DNA from: Actinoplanes italicus | GTDB lineage: Bacteria > Actinomycetota > Actinomycetes > Mycobacteriales > Micromonosporaceae | Direction: 5' to 3' | Assembly (NCBI RefSeq): GCF_003001815.1 | Contig: NZ_PVMZ01000002.1 | Span: 372,001-436,000, forward strand | DNA: 64,000 nucleotides | In this document: positions 25,748-34,108 of the stretch, piece by piece | How the letters are laid out: the number at the start of each line of letters is the position of its first letter | Position numbering within the stretch: position 1 is the first letter of the stretch | Position numbers and translations under genes: made by a program | Notes under the pieces: model-generated | The model's database searches: none | What the model was told of the DNA's origin: nothing | The model's input: only the letters and a program-made list of their open reading frames with translations

Positions 25748-26161
25748 CTAATTTCGTTTCACTGAGATGCTGGAGAGTTCGGCCAGGGTCTTGTGGTCGA
25801 CGACACCCTCGATGGCGGCCTCGACGGCGACCCACACGTCGTGCAGCGCCGTCGCGGCGCCGTGATACGTCGCCGTGGACGTGGGCAGTCCCCGGACCGT
25901 GGTGAGGGCGCCCCCGACGGCGCGGACCACGTCGCCGACGGTGATCTCCTCCGCCGGGCGGGCCAAGGCGTACCCGCCGTCCACTCCGCGATGGCTGTGC
26001 AGCAGCCCGGCGCGGCGCAGATCGAGCAGGATTCCCTGCAGAAAACTGAGCGGGATGTCCTGGGCGGCCGCCAGTCCGGCGGCTTTGACCAGGCGTGGGT
26101 GCTCGGCGGTGACCGCCAGCATCGCGCGTACGGCGTAGTCCGTTCGAGCCGAGACGTACAC
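25748..26161 (-). CDS. Rrf2-family transcriptional regulator without cysteines
   Basis: 137 residues. Typical Rrf2 winged helix: YVSARTDYAVRAMLAVTAEH, AAAQDIPLSFLQGILLDLRRAGLLHSHRGVDGGYALARP (the last part is the conserved wing). It has no Cys at all, so it cannot hold an Fe-S cluster like IscR/NsrR and resembles CymR-type sensors of cysteine metabolism. It ends eight bases before the binding-protein gene on the same strand and is likely the local repressor of the importer in response to sulfur supply. Confidence 0.82.
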   Translation of the reverse strand: MYVSARTDYAVRAMLAVTAEHPRLVKAAGLAAAQDIPLSFLQGILLDLRRAGLLHSHRGVDGGYALARPAEEITVGDVVRAVGGALTTVRGLPTSTATYHGAATALHDVWVAVEAAIEGVVDHKTLAELSSISVKRN

Positions 26162-26440
26162 GACGCGCTGCCCTCCCGCGGATACTTCCGGTCAATACTT
26201 CGGTTAACCTATCTGTTGGATGGGAATACTGGAGCATGTGGGTTTGGTGCGTCAACCCCGGTCCGCCTTCTGGGAATCCGGCATACCGGCGGGCATCGGG
26301 GCGATTCTTGCCCGCTGTCCGCCGTCGGAGTGACGGGGGTGACACTCGTCCGATTCGCGGCGGAAGATCGCGAACGGATATTGATGTATTTACTCGCCGT
26401 CGCCACTCGACTACGGATGTGTGTCCGCTAGATTCGTACC

Positions 26441-27748
26441 GTGGCGCCCAAAATCAAGATCCCCGCGACGAAATACCCGGTCGAGCGGTTCACCCTCGGC
26501 AATGGTCTGCGCGTGGTCCTCTCCCCGGATCGCAGCGCCCCGGTCGTCGGTGTGGCAGTCGTCTACGACGTCGGCATCCGCAGTGAGCCGGAAGGCCGTA
26601 CCGGTTTCGCCCACCTCTTCGAGCACCTGATGTTCCAGGGCTCGGAGAACCTGGAGAAACTGGCGCACTTTCGCCACGTGCAGGGCGCCGGCGGCAGTTT
26701 CAACGGCTCCACCCACCTCGACTACACCGACTACTTCGAGGTCCTCCCATCCGGCGGCCTGGAGCGCGCGCTGTTCCTCGAGGCCGACCGCATGCGCGGC
26801 CCCCGCCTGACCGAGGAGAACCTGCGCAACCAGGTCGACGTGGTCAAGGAGGAGATCCGGGTCAACGTGCTGAACCGGCCGTACGGCGGGTTCCCGTGGC
26901 TGAAGCTGCCCCCGGTGATGTTCGAGACGTTCGCCAACGCGCACGACGGCTACGGCTCCTTCGAGGACCTGGAGAGCGCGACCGTCGAGGACGCGCAAGG
27001 CTTCTTCGACCGTTACTACGCCTGCGGCAACGCGGTGCTGTCGGTCGCCGGCGACTTCGACGTGGCCGAGGCCACCGCGATGATCGAGCGGCACTTCGGT
27101 GACGTCCAGGCGCGGCCCGCCCCCACGCTGCCCGACTTCGACGAGCCCGACCTGACCGCCGAGCGGCGCGAGTCGTACACCGATCGGATCGCCCCGCTCC
27201 CGGCCGTGGCCGCCGGATGGCGTGTGCCCGACCCGATCGGCACCTTCGAGGACTATCTGCCGTACGTGGTGCTCGCCGAGGTGCTCACCGACGGTGACGC
27301 GTCCCGCCTGGTCGAGCGGCTGGTGCAGCGTGACCGCACCGCCACCACGATGGGCGGCTACCTCGGCTTCATGGGCGACGAATATCTGGTACGCAACCCG
27401 ACCGCCCTTCTGCTGCAGGCGCACCTCCCACCCGGCGGGGACGCCGACAAGGTGCTCCGGACCATCGACGAGGAGCTCGACCGGCTGGCCACCGACGGCC
27501 TCAAGCCCGGTGAGCTGGACCGGACCCAGGCCCGGATGGGAACCCGCGCCCTGCACGGCACCGACGACGTGCTCGGCCGGGCCCAGCCGATGGCCGTCCT
27601 GGAACTGCAGCGCGGCCGCCCGGGCCTGCTCAACGACCTGCCCAAGCTGATCAGCGAGGTCCGTCCGGAGCAGATCTCCGCCGCCGCGTCCACCCTGCGG
27701 CCGGAGCGCCGCGCATCCGTCGAAGTGATCCCGGGAGCATCCTCGTGA
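26441..27748 (+). CDS. M16-family zinc peptidase, catalytic member
   Basis: 435 residues, GTG at 26441. Inverted zinc motif HLFEHLMF (His-x2-Glu-His) is intact, and the downstream Glu lies in NQVDVVKEEIRVNVLNRP. Two tandem M16 half-domains, the second starting near YLPYVVLAEVL. No signal peptide, so cytoplasmic. It overlaps the next gene by four bases (GTGA), and that gene encodes a zinc-free partner, as in heterodimeric bacterial M16B enzymes that degrade peptides or processing by-products. Confidence 0.88.
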   Translation: MAPKIKIPATKYPVERFTLGNGLRVVLSPDRSAPVVGVAVVYDVGIRSEPEGRTGFAHLFEHLMFQGSENLEKLAHFRHVQGAGGSFNGSTHLDYTDYFEVLPSGGLERALFLEADRMRGPRLTEENLRNQVDVVKEEIRVNVLNRPYGGFPWLKLPPVMFETFANAHDGYGSFEDLESATVEDAQGFFDRYYACGNAVLSVAGDFDVAEATAMIERHFGDVQARPAPTLPDFDEPDLTAERRESYTDRIAPLPAVAAGWRVPDPIGTFEDYLPYVVLAEVLTDGDASRLVERLVQRDRTATTMGGYLGFMGDEYLVRNPTALLLQAHLPPGGDADKVLRTIDEELDRLATDGLKPGELDRTQARMGTRALHGTDDVLGRAQPMAVLELQRGRPGLLNDLPKLISEVRPEQISAAASTLRPERRASVEVIPGASS

Positions 27749-29061
27749 CCAAACCCCTGCCCGATCTGGTGCCGGACGCCGAGCTGAACCTGCCGCGGGA
27801 GAGCGAGCGCAGACTGCCCAACGGCCTCACCGTGATCGCGATCCGCCGCTCGGCGGTGCCGCTGGTCGAGGTGCGGCTGCGCATCCCGTTCGCGCGGGCC
27901 CCGCTGGCCCAGGCCACCCTGCTCTCCCAGGCGCTGTTCACCGGCACCAGCGGTATGAACAGCATCGACATCGCCGCCGAGCTGCAGGCGGTGGGCGGCA
28001 GCCTGGCCGCCGGGCTCGACCCGGACCGTCTGCTGATCAGCGGCAACGCGCTCGCCGACGGGCTCGACCGGACGCTGGAGCTGCTCGCCTCGGTGCTGAC
28101 CGACGCCACGTACCCGGTCGAGGAGGTGTCCACCGAGCGAGACCGGCTCGTCGACCACATCCAGGTCGCCCTGAGCCAGCCGGCGCACCTGGCCCGGGTG
28201 GCGCTGCTCAAGCGGATGTACGGCGATCATCCGTACGCCGTCCAGACGCCCGGTCCGGAGGACATCCGCGACCTGACGCCGGACCCGCTGCGCGAGCTGC
28301 ACGCCTCCCGGGTCCGTCCCGAGGGCGCGGTGCTGGTGCTGGTCGGCGACATCGACCCGGACCAGGCCATCGACACCGCGGAGAAGGTCCTCGGCGGCTG
28401 GACCGGCAGTTCCCCGAACGGGAGCCTGCCCGGCACCCCGGCGCTGACGCCCGGTCCGCTGCTCCTCGTCGACCGGCCCGGCGCGGTGCAGTCCTCGCTG
28501 CGGATGGCGCTGCCCGCGCTCACCCGCACCGATCCCGACTACGCCGCCCTCAACCTGGCCAACCTGGTGTTCGGCGGCTACTTCTCGTCCCGCTGGACGG
28601 AGAACATCCGCGAGGACAAGGGCTACACGTACGGCTCGTACTCGTCGATCGAGCACTACGTCGCGGGCTCCGCCCTGGTCGCCACCGCCGAGGTGGCCAC
28701 CGAGGTGACCGGCCCGTCGCTGCTCGAGACGGTGTACGAACTGGGCCGCATCGCCAGCCTTCCGCCCGGCGAGGAGGAACTGGAACAGGCCCGGCGCTAC
28801 GCCCTCGGCACGCTCCGGCTCGGCATGTCGACGCAGGCCGGGCTCGCCGGTCTGGCCAGCGTGTACGCCGGATTCGGGCTGCGGCTCGAACACCTGAGGG
28901 AGTACTCGGCCGCGCTGTCGGCGGCCACCCGCGAGGAGGTCGCCGCGGCGGCCTCGAAGTACCTCGCACCGTCCCGGGCCGTGACCGTGGTCCTCGGCGA
29001 CGCCGAGCGCATCGAGTCGCAGCTCTCCGCCCTGACCCTCGTGGAGCGCAGCGCAGCGTGA
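27745..29061 (+). CDS. M16-family peptidase, non-catalytic partner
   Basis: 438 residues. Same fold as the preceding gene, but at the zinc site the sequence reads FARAPLAQATLLSQALFTG; no HxxEH exists anywhere. The substrate-binding Arg-Tyr pair of inactive partners is present in RWTENIREDKGYTYGSYSS. Co-translation with the catalytic subunit and the missing zinc motif indicate a heterodimer with one active site. Confidence 0.87.
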   Translation: MTKPLPDLVPDAELNLPRESERRLPNGLTVIAIRRSAVPLVEVRLRIPFARAPLAQATLLSQALFTGTSGMNSIDIAAELQAVGGSLAAGLDPDRLLISGNALADGLDRTLELLASVLTDATYPVEEVSTERDRLVDHIQVALSQPAHLARVALLKRMYGDHPYAVQTPGPEDIRDLTPDPLRELHASRVRPEGAVLVLVGDIDPDQAIDTAEKVLGGWTGSSPNGSLPGTPALTPGPLLLVDRPGAVQSSLRMALPALTRTDPDYAALNLANLVFGGYFSSRWTENIREDKGYTYGSYSSIEHYVAGSALVATAEVATEVTGPSLLETVYELGRIASLPPGEEELEQARRYALGTLRLGMSTQAGLAGLASVYAGFGLRLEHLREYSAALSAATREEVAAAASKYLAPSRAVTVVLGDAERIESQLSALTLVERSAA

Positions 29062-30056
29062 CCGGCTCCGAACCACCGAGCGCTCCTCCGCTCGCCCGTA
29101 CCATCCTCGACCGTGCGGCCGAACCACCGAGCGCTCCTCCGCTCGCCCGTACCACCCTCGACCGTGCGGCCGAGCACCGCCGCGACGAGGTCTGGCTCGC
29201 CGCCGCCTGGGAACGTGGCCAGGTCCTGATCGTGGACCTGGCCAAGGGCGGCCGTGCCCTGGTCACCGAACGCCCCGACGGCGGCACCGCATTGATCCTG
29301 GTGCCGCCGTCGGAGGCGCCGGAGGCCGAGCGCTGGTTCCTCGGGCTGGGTCCGGACGGCACCCCGTACTGGGCCGTCGACGCCCCGCTCGAAGGCGACG
29401 GGGAGACCCGGACCGGTGATCTGCGCGCTGTCGGTCACCTGCTCGACGCCCGCGACACCGGTCTGCTGACCACGGCGGTCGCCCTCGGCAACTGGCACCG
29501 CAGCCATCTGTTCTCGCCGCGCACCGGGAAGCCGACCACCACCATCGAGGCCGGCTGGGCGCGTGTCGACCCGGACGGCGTGATGATGTGGCCGCGGACC
29601 GACCCCGCGATGATCATCCTGGTGCACGACGGTGTGCCCGGCCCGAACGGGCGCTGCCTGCTCGGCCACAACGCGGGCTGGCCCGCCAGGCCGGACGGCA
29701 GCCGGCGCTTCTCCTGCCTGGCCGGGTTCGTCGAGGCCGGCGAGTCGGTCGAGGCGGCCGTCGCCCGCGAGGTGCACGAGGAGGTGGGCGTCGATCTTTC
29801 CGAGGTCCGGTACGAGGGGAGCCAGTCCTGGCCGTACCCCGGCTCCCTGATGCTCGGATTCTTCGGCGTCGCCGACCCGGCGCAGGCGCTGACCCTGGAC
29901 CCGGAAGAGATCGACGAGGCGCACTGGTTCACCCGCGAGGAGATCGCGAAGATGTTCTTCGGCGAGGGTTCACAGACGGTGGCGATGAACTCCTCGATCG
30001 CGTTCTACCTGATCGAGAAGTGGCTGCTCGAAGATCAAGAAAAAATTTCTGGTTAG
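29058..30056 (+). CDS. nudC: NAD(H) pyrophosphatase / decapping Nudix enzyme
   Basis: 332 residues, overlapping the previous gene by four bases. The Nudix box is intact: GFVEAGESVEAAVAREVHEEVGVD, followed by the NudC-specific SQSWPYPGSLMLGFF (SQPWPFP in most members). It hydrolyses NADH, and NudC enzymes also remove NAD caps from RNA. The zinc ribbon normally before the Nudix domain is degenerate: RSHLFSPRTGKPT has Ser and Thr where Cys-x2-Cys is expected, and the second Cys pair is missing as well. The first 34 residues are two copies of a 17-residue unit. Confidence 0.88.
   Translation: MTGSEPPSAPPLARTILDRAAEPPSAPPLARTTLDRAAEHRRDEVWLAAAWERGQVLIVDLAKGGRALVTERPDGGTALILVPPSEAPEAERWFLGLGPDGTPYWAVDAPLEGDGETRTGDLRAVGHLLDARDTGLLTTAVALGNWHRSHLFSPRTGKPTTTIEAGWARVDPDGVMMWPRTDPAMIILVHDGVPGPNGRCLLGHNAGWPARPDGSRRFSCLAGFVEAGESVEAAVAREVHEEVGVDLSEVRYEGSQSWPYPGSLMLGFFGVADPAQALTLDPEEIDEAHWFTREEIAKMFFGEGSQTVAMNSSIAFYLIEKWLLEDQEKISG
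29070..29171 (+). repeat. Two copies of a 51-bp tandem repeat at the nudC start
   Basis: The 51-base unit starting at 29070 recurs at 29121 with a single substitution (ATC to ACC), giving PPSAPPLARTILDRAAE then PPSAPPLARTTLDRAAE. The near identity suggests recent duplication at the 5' end of the gene. Confidence 0.9.
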
Positions 30057-30115
30057 GAAGCAACCGATTCGAGGGGCTGCGGCGTCTTCCTCTCAAAGGA
30101 CGAGAGGGGTACCTG

Positions 30116-30997
30116 ATGACTCAGGTGGAGGCGCCGGCGTGGACGCCGATGACCGCGGAGGAGCGGGAGGCGTTCGACCGCGACGGCTACATCGTCGTGC
30201 CGTCGGTGCTGAGTGAGAGCGAGATCGAGGCCGGCCGGGCCGCGATCCTGGGGTACTACGAGAAGCAGAAGTCCGAGGGCAAGCTGAGCGCGACCGGTGC
30301 CCTGCACCAGCTGTCGCCGATCGCGCACGTGCCCGAGCTGGCCTTCCTGATCGACCACCCCAAGGCTTTCAAGTACATCTGGTCGCTGCTCGGATGGAAC
30401 CTGCACATCTACCACTCGCACATCGATGTGCACCCGAAGCTGCACGAGCAGCAGAAGGAGTGGTGGCACTGGCACCAGGACGGTGGCCGCCAGAACCGTG
30501 AGATCGAGACCGACCCGCGGCCGATGCTGTCGGTCAAGCTGGCGTACTGGTTCTCCGACGTGAGCGAGACCGGCCGGGGCAACTTCACCGTCCTGCCCGG
30601 CAGCCACAAGACCAACTGGCTGCCCGGCCCGCCGAGCCGTGGCGTCCCGTGGCCGCAGCCCGAGGGCGCGACCCAGATCACGGCGAACGCCGGCGACCTG
30701 GTCGTCTTCGACCGTCGCATCTGGCACGCCCGGTCGGACAACTACTCCGACATCACCCGTGTCGGCGCCTTCTTCGGTTACACCCCGCGCTGGATCGCCA
30801 TGCGCGACGAGAACGCCGACCTGCCCAACCGGCCGGAGTGGGCGGGCCTCAACGAGGTGCAGAAGCAGCTGCTCGGCGGCTTTGGCAACGGTGACGGTGA
30901 CCACCAGTGGGGTCACTACCCGGAGACCACGCCGCTGTACGGCGCGCTCAAGGAGCGGGGCCTGCTCGACTCGAGCATCCCGGCGCTCATTCCGTAG
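30116..30997 (+). CDS. Phytanoyl-CoA dioxygenase family protein
   Basis: 293 residues, ATG at 30116. Fe(II)/2-oxoglutarate oxygenase of the PhyH type: WWHWHQDGGRQN supplies the His-x-Asp pair, RRIWHARSDN the distal His, and TRVGAFFGY the Arg that binds 2-oxoglutarate. An N-terminal EEREAFDRDGYIVVPSVLS is the usual family opening. It hydroxylates an unknown substrate; hydroxylation of a small secondary metabolite or compatible solute is plausible. It lies 59 bases after nudC on the same strand and ends at a strong terminator. Confidence 0.85.
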   Translation: MTQVEAPAWTPMTAEEREAFDRDGYIVVPSVLSESEIEAGRAAILGYYEKQKSEGKLSATGALHQLSPIAHVPELAFLIDHPKAFKYIWSLLGWNLHIYHSHIDVHPKLHEQQKEWWHWHQDGGRQNREIETDPRPMLSVKLAYWFSDVSETGRGNFTVLPGSHKTNWLPGPPSRGVPWPQPEGATQITANAGDLVVFDRRIWHARSDNYSDITRVGAFFGYTPRWIAMRDENADLPNRPEWAGLNEVQKQLLGGFGNGDGDHQWGHYPETTPLYGALKERGLLDSSIPALIP

Positions 30998-31002
30998 GTG
31001 TG

Positions 31003-31034
31003 TTTATGGGAGGGCCCGACGGCCCTCCCATAAA
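31003..31034. terminator. Bidirectional intrinsic terminator
   Basis: TTTATGGGAGGGCC (31003-31016), loop CGAC, GGCCCTCCCATAAA (31021-31034). A perfect 14-bp stem with flanking A/T on both sides, between the convergent dioxygenase (stop 30997) and mycoredoxin (stop 31037) genes. Confidence 0.9.
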
Positions 31035-31036
31035 AC

Positions 31037-31279
31037 TCAGGCCGCGATGGCGGCGAGGTGCTGCTTGACCTGGACGATCGACGGGTTGGTCAGCGCCGAG
31101 CCGTCGGCGAACTTCAGGGTGGGGACCGTCTGGTTACCGCCGTTCACGCTGCGCACGAACGCGGCCGAGGCCTCGTCCTGCTCGATGTCGACGACGTCGT
31201 AGGCGATGCCCTCCCGGTCGAGCTGCGACTTCAGGCGGTGGCAGTACCCACACCAGGACGTCGAGTACATGGTCAGCAT
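31037..31279 (-). CDS. mrx1: Mycoredoxin 1
   Basis: 80 residues. Glutaredoxin fold with the active site STSWCGYCHRL (CGYC), the TVPTL cis-Pro motif and a C-terminal NPSIVQVKQHL helix. Mycoredoxins reduce mycothiol-protein mixed disulfides in actinobacteria. In M. tuberculosis the same gene (Rv3198A) also sits beside uvrD2, as it does here, divergently. Confidence 0.93.
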   Translation of the reverse strand: MLTMYSTSWCGYCHRLKSQLDREGIAYDVVDIEQDEASAAFVRSVNGGNQTVPTLKFADGSALTNPSIVQVKQHLAAIAA

Positions 31280-31362
31280 CGGTCAGGGCTCCTTCGATAC
31301 AGGTCACACGGCGGTGCGGCTGACAAGCACAACACCCCCTCGGGGTGTCATGATTCCCTACC

Positions 31363-33510
31363 GTGCGGACTGAAGGGGTGCTGACCGGGCTCGACCCGGA
31401 ACAGCGGACTGCGGTGACCGCGCCCGCCGGTCCGGTGTGCATCCTGGCCGGGGCGGGTACCGGCAAGACGAGGGCGATCACCCACCGGATCGCGTACCGG
31501 ACGATCTCCGGCGAGATCAGCCCGCGCCACGTGCTCGCGGTCACCTTCACAGCGCGGGCCGCCGCCGAGATGCGCGCCCGGCTCACCTCGCTCGGCGCCG
31601 GCGGGGTGCAGGCCCGGACCTTCCACGCGGCCGCTCTGCGCCAGGTGCGTTACTTCGCGCCGCGCCTGCTCGAGGGCCGGCAGATGCCCGAGCTGATGGA
31701 GAGCAAGGCGCGCATGGTCGGCCTGGCGGCCGCGCGGGTGGGGGTACGTGCCGACCGTACCGCCGCACGCGACCTGGCGAGCGAGATCGAGTGGGCGAAG
31801 TCGTCCCTGGTCGAGCCGGGGGAGTACGTGGTGGCCGCCGCCAAGGCGTTACGCGAGCCGCCGTACGAACCGGCCCGGGTCTCCGAGATCTTCGCCGCCT
31901 ACGAATCGCTCAAACGCCGGCAGGGCGTGATCGACTTCGAGGACATGCTGCGCGCCGCTGTCTGGGGCATCGAGGAGCACTCCGACGTCGCCGACCAGAT
32001 CCGCGCCCAGTACCGCCACTTCGTCGTCGACGAGTACCAGGACGTCAACCCGCTCCAGCAGCGGCTGCTCGAGGCCTGGCTGGGCGGCCGGGACGACCTC
32101 ACCGTGGTGGGCGACGCGAGTCAGACCATCTACTCGTTCACCGGCGCGACCTCGGCGTACCTCATCGATTTCCCGCGGCAGCGCCGTGACGCCGTCGTGG
32201 TCCGGCTGGTCCGCGACTACCGCTCCACGCCGCAGGTGGTCGGCCTCGCCAACGCGGTGATCTCGCAGGCCCGCGGCACCGAGGCGAGACTGCGCCTGGC
32301 ACTGGTCGGCCAGCGGCCGTCCGGACCGGAGCCGGAACTCAAGATCTTCCCGGACGAGCACGGCGAGGCGCTGGCGGTCGCACGGCGGTGCAAGGAGCTG
32401 CTGGCCGCCGGCACACCGGCGAGCGAGATAGCGGTCCTCTTCCGGACCAATGCGCAATCCGAGACGTACGAGGAGGCGCTGGCCGACGCCGGGGTGCCCT
32501 ACGTGGTGCGCGGCGCCGAGCGGTTCTTCGAACGGGCCGAGGTACGCCAGGCGATGATCGCGCTACGCGCCGCGGTCCGGTCCACCCCCGGTGAGACGCC
32601 GCTGGTCGAGGCGGTGGTGGAGGCGCTCGCCGCGAGGGGCTGGAGCCGCTCCCAGCCGCCGCCCGGTGGTGCCGCGCGGGAACAGTGGGAGGCGCTGGCC
32701 GCCCTGGTGGCCCTGGCCGAGGAGCATGCGGCGTCACCCGAGCTCCTGCCGATCGGCGATGCGGGCCGCGTCCAGCGGGACGTCTCGCTCGCCGCCTTCA
32801 ACGACGAACTCGCCCGCCGCGCCGAGCAGCAGCACGCGCCGACCATGGCCGGTGTCACCCTGGCCTCGCTGCACTCGGCCAAGGGCCTGGAGTGGGACGC
32901 GGTCTTCCTGGTGGGCCTCGCCGACGGCACACTTCCCACGACGTACGCGAAGACGGCCGAGCAGTTGGAGGAGGAGCGCCGGCTGCTCTACGTCGGTGTG
33001 ACCCGCGCCCGGCAGGTGCTGTGGCTCTCGTACGGCCAGTCCCGCGCCTCCGGTGGCCGTACCCGCCGTCCGTGCCGCTTCCTGCCGCAGCTCACCCGCG
33101 ACGGGTCGGTACGCGCCTCGGAGACGCGCGTCACGGAACCGGGTCGGAAACCCGACCGTCGTCGTCCCCAGGTGGCGTCTTGCCGAATCTGCGGCGCCAC
33201 CCTGCTGGCCGGCGCCGACCGCAAGCTGGGCCGCTGCCCGACCTGCCCGTCCGACCTGGACGAGGAGCTCCACGAGCGCCTCCAGAGGTGGCGCGCCAGC
33301 ACCGCCGCGGAGCTCAAAGTCCCTGCGTACGTCGTATTCACCGACGCCACCCTGGTGGCCGTCGCGGAACGGCGCCCGTCGGACCCCGCACAGCTGCTCG
33401 CGATCGCCGGGATCGGCCCCCGGAAGCTGGGCCAGTACGGCGACGCGGTCTTCGCTCTGGTGGCCGGAGCGAGCCCCGATGATCTTGCGTCGAAAAACTT
33501 TGAAAACTAG
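31363..33510 (+). CDS. uvrD2: ATP-dependent DNA helicase UvrD2
   Basis: 715 residues, GTG at 31363. SF1A helicase: Walker A ILAGAGTGKTRAI near residue 30, AVTFTARAAAEM, VVDEYQDVNPLQ near 222, GDASQTIYSFTGA, LHSAKGLEWDAV and LLYVGVTRARQVL. After the motor come a tetracysteine zinc motif (CRIC...CPTC, about residues 607-628) and a C-terminal HRDC domain (YVVFTDATLVAVAERRP, LLAIAGIGPRKLGQYG). This motor-Zn-HRDC order is that of mycobacterial UvrD2. Length and synteny agree. Confidence 0.92.
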   Translation: MRTEGVLTGLDPEQRTAVTAPAGPVCILAGAGTGKTRAITHRIAYRTISGEISPRHVLAVTFTARAAAEMRARLTSLGAGGVQARTFHAAALRQVRYFAPRLLEGRQMPELMESKARMVGLAAARVGVRADRTAARDLASEIEWAKSSLVEPGEYVVAAAKALREPPYEPARVSEIFAAYESLKRRQGVIDFEDMLRAAVWGIEEHSDVADQIRAQYRHFVVDEYQDVNPLQQRLLEAWLGGRDDLTVVGDASQTIYSFTGATSAYLIDFPRQRRDAVVVRLVRDYRSTPQVVGLANAVISQARGTEARLRLALVGQRPSGPEPELKIFPDEHGEALAVARRCKELLAAGTPASEIAVLFRTNAQSETYEEALADAGVPYVVRGAERFFERAEVRQAMIALRAAVRSTPGETPLVEAVVEALAARGWSRSQPPPGGAAREQWEALAALVALAEEHAASPELLPIGDAGRVQRDVSLAAFNDELARRAEQQHAPTMAGVTLASLHSAKGLEWDAVFLVGLADGTLPTTYAKTAEQLEEERRLLYVGVTRARQVLWLSYGQSRASGGRTRRPCRFLPQLTRDGSVRASETRVTEPGRKPDRRRPQVASCRICGATLLAGADRKLGRCPTCPSDLDEELHERLQRWRASTAAELKVPAYVVFTDATLVAVAERRPSDPAQLLAIAGIGPRKLGQYGDAVFALVAGASPDDLASKNFEN

Positions 33511-33523
33511 TCCGTTAATTCGT

Positions 33524-33553
33524 TTGCCCTCCCGTGTAGGGGCGGCATAGCCT
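33524..33553 (+). promoter_or_regulatory. Candidate whiB7 promoter
   Basis: TTGCCC (33524-33529) and TAGCCT (33548-33553) fit an actinobacterial -35/-10 pair with an 18-base spacer. Just upstream of the -35 is an A/T-rich stretch (GTTAATTCGT) in a GC-rich setting, the feature WhiB7 recognises at its own and target promoters. A start here would give a leader of about 550 bases before whiB7. Confidence 0.5.
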
Positions 33554-33628
33554 CATTGCACACCTAGGCGAGCAGTGGGTTCGGCTGGGTTCGACTACGA
33601 GTGCAGTTCAACGGAGGAGGTGGCAAAC

Positions 33629-33964
33629 ATGAAGCTCGACATCACGAAGACGGCTCCGTCGATGCCGCTGACCGCTGCCTGCGCTCTGCCCGTTCTGCTG
33701 CCCACCAACGTCGCCCCGTTGGCGTGGTCGGCCGCTGAGCGGACCCAGGTCGAGCTTGTCCGGGCACTGCCGAACATGGCGATGTTCGCTCCGGCTCCGC
33801 GGGTGCACCAGGTCCAGATCCAGTCCGAGCTGGGCAAGGCCGCTCTGGTGCGCGTCGAAGGAATCAACGGGACCACTGGCTTCAAGGGCAGCAACAGCAC
33901 CATCTCCAGCAAGCGCTACACGGATGGTGGCAGCGGTGTCCCGCCTCGAGGAAGGCCGGTCTGA
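33629..33964 (+). CDS. Leader ORF upstream of whiB7, hypothetical 111-residue protein
   Basis: 111 residues with a strong GGAGGAGG about 10 bases before ATG 33629. Sequence begins MKLDITKTAPSMPLTAAC and ends GGSGVPPRGRPV; no domain or signal is recognised. It lies inside the presumed whiB7 leader, and its last codons contain one arm (33943-33951) of a possible antiterminator. It is either a true small protein or a translated leader that senses ribosome inhibition; a shorter uORF is typical of other whiB7 leaders, so the length is unusual. Confidence 0.55.
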   Translation: MKLDITKTAPSMPLTAACALPVLLPTNVAPLAWSAAERTQVELVRALPNMAMFAPAPRVHQVQIQSELGKAALVRVEGINGTTGFKGSNSTISSKRYTDGGSGVPPRGRPV

Positions 33965-34033
33965 CAAACAGACCTCCGGCTCACCTCGAGGCCGCGGAAC
34001 CCCTAACCGGGATCCGCGGCCTCAAATCTTTTT
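33943..34033 (+). promoter_or_regulatory. Probable attenuator in the whiB7 leader
   Basis: Terminator: GAGGCCGCGGA (33988-33998) pairs with TCCGCGGCCTC (34013-34023), followed by AAATCTTTTT. Antiterminator: GCCTCGAGG (33943-33951), within the last codons of the leader ORF, is an exact complement of CCTCGAGGC (33984-33992), which includes the first bases of the terminator's left arm. The two structures exclude each other. Translation to the end of the ORF would cover the first arm and allow termination; stalling earlier would expose it and allow read-through. Confidence 0.65.
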
Positions 34034-34108
34034 CCGGTCAAACCGGCCGGATGCAAGACCCGAACTGCGATCCAGAAGATCGAGAGAAGAGAGAGGTGAC
34101 CGGGCTTT

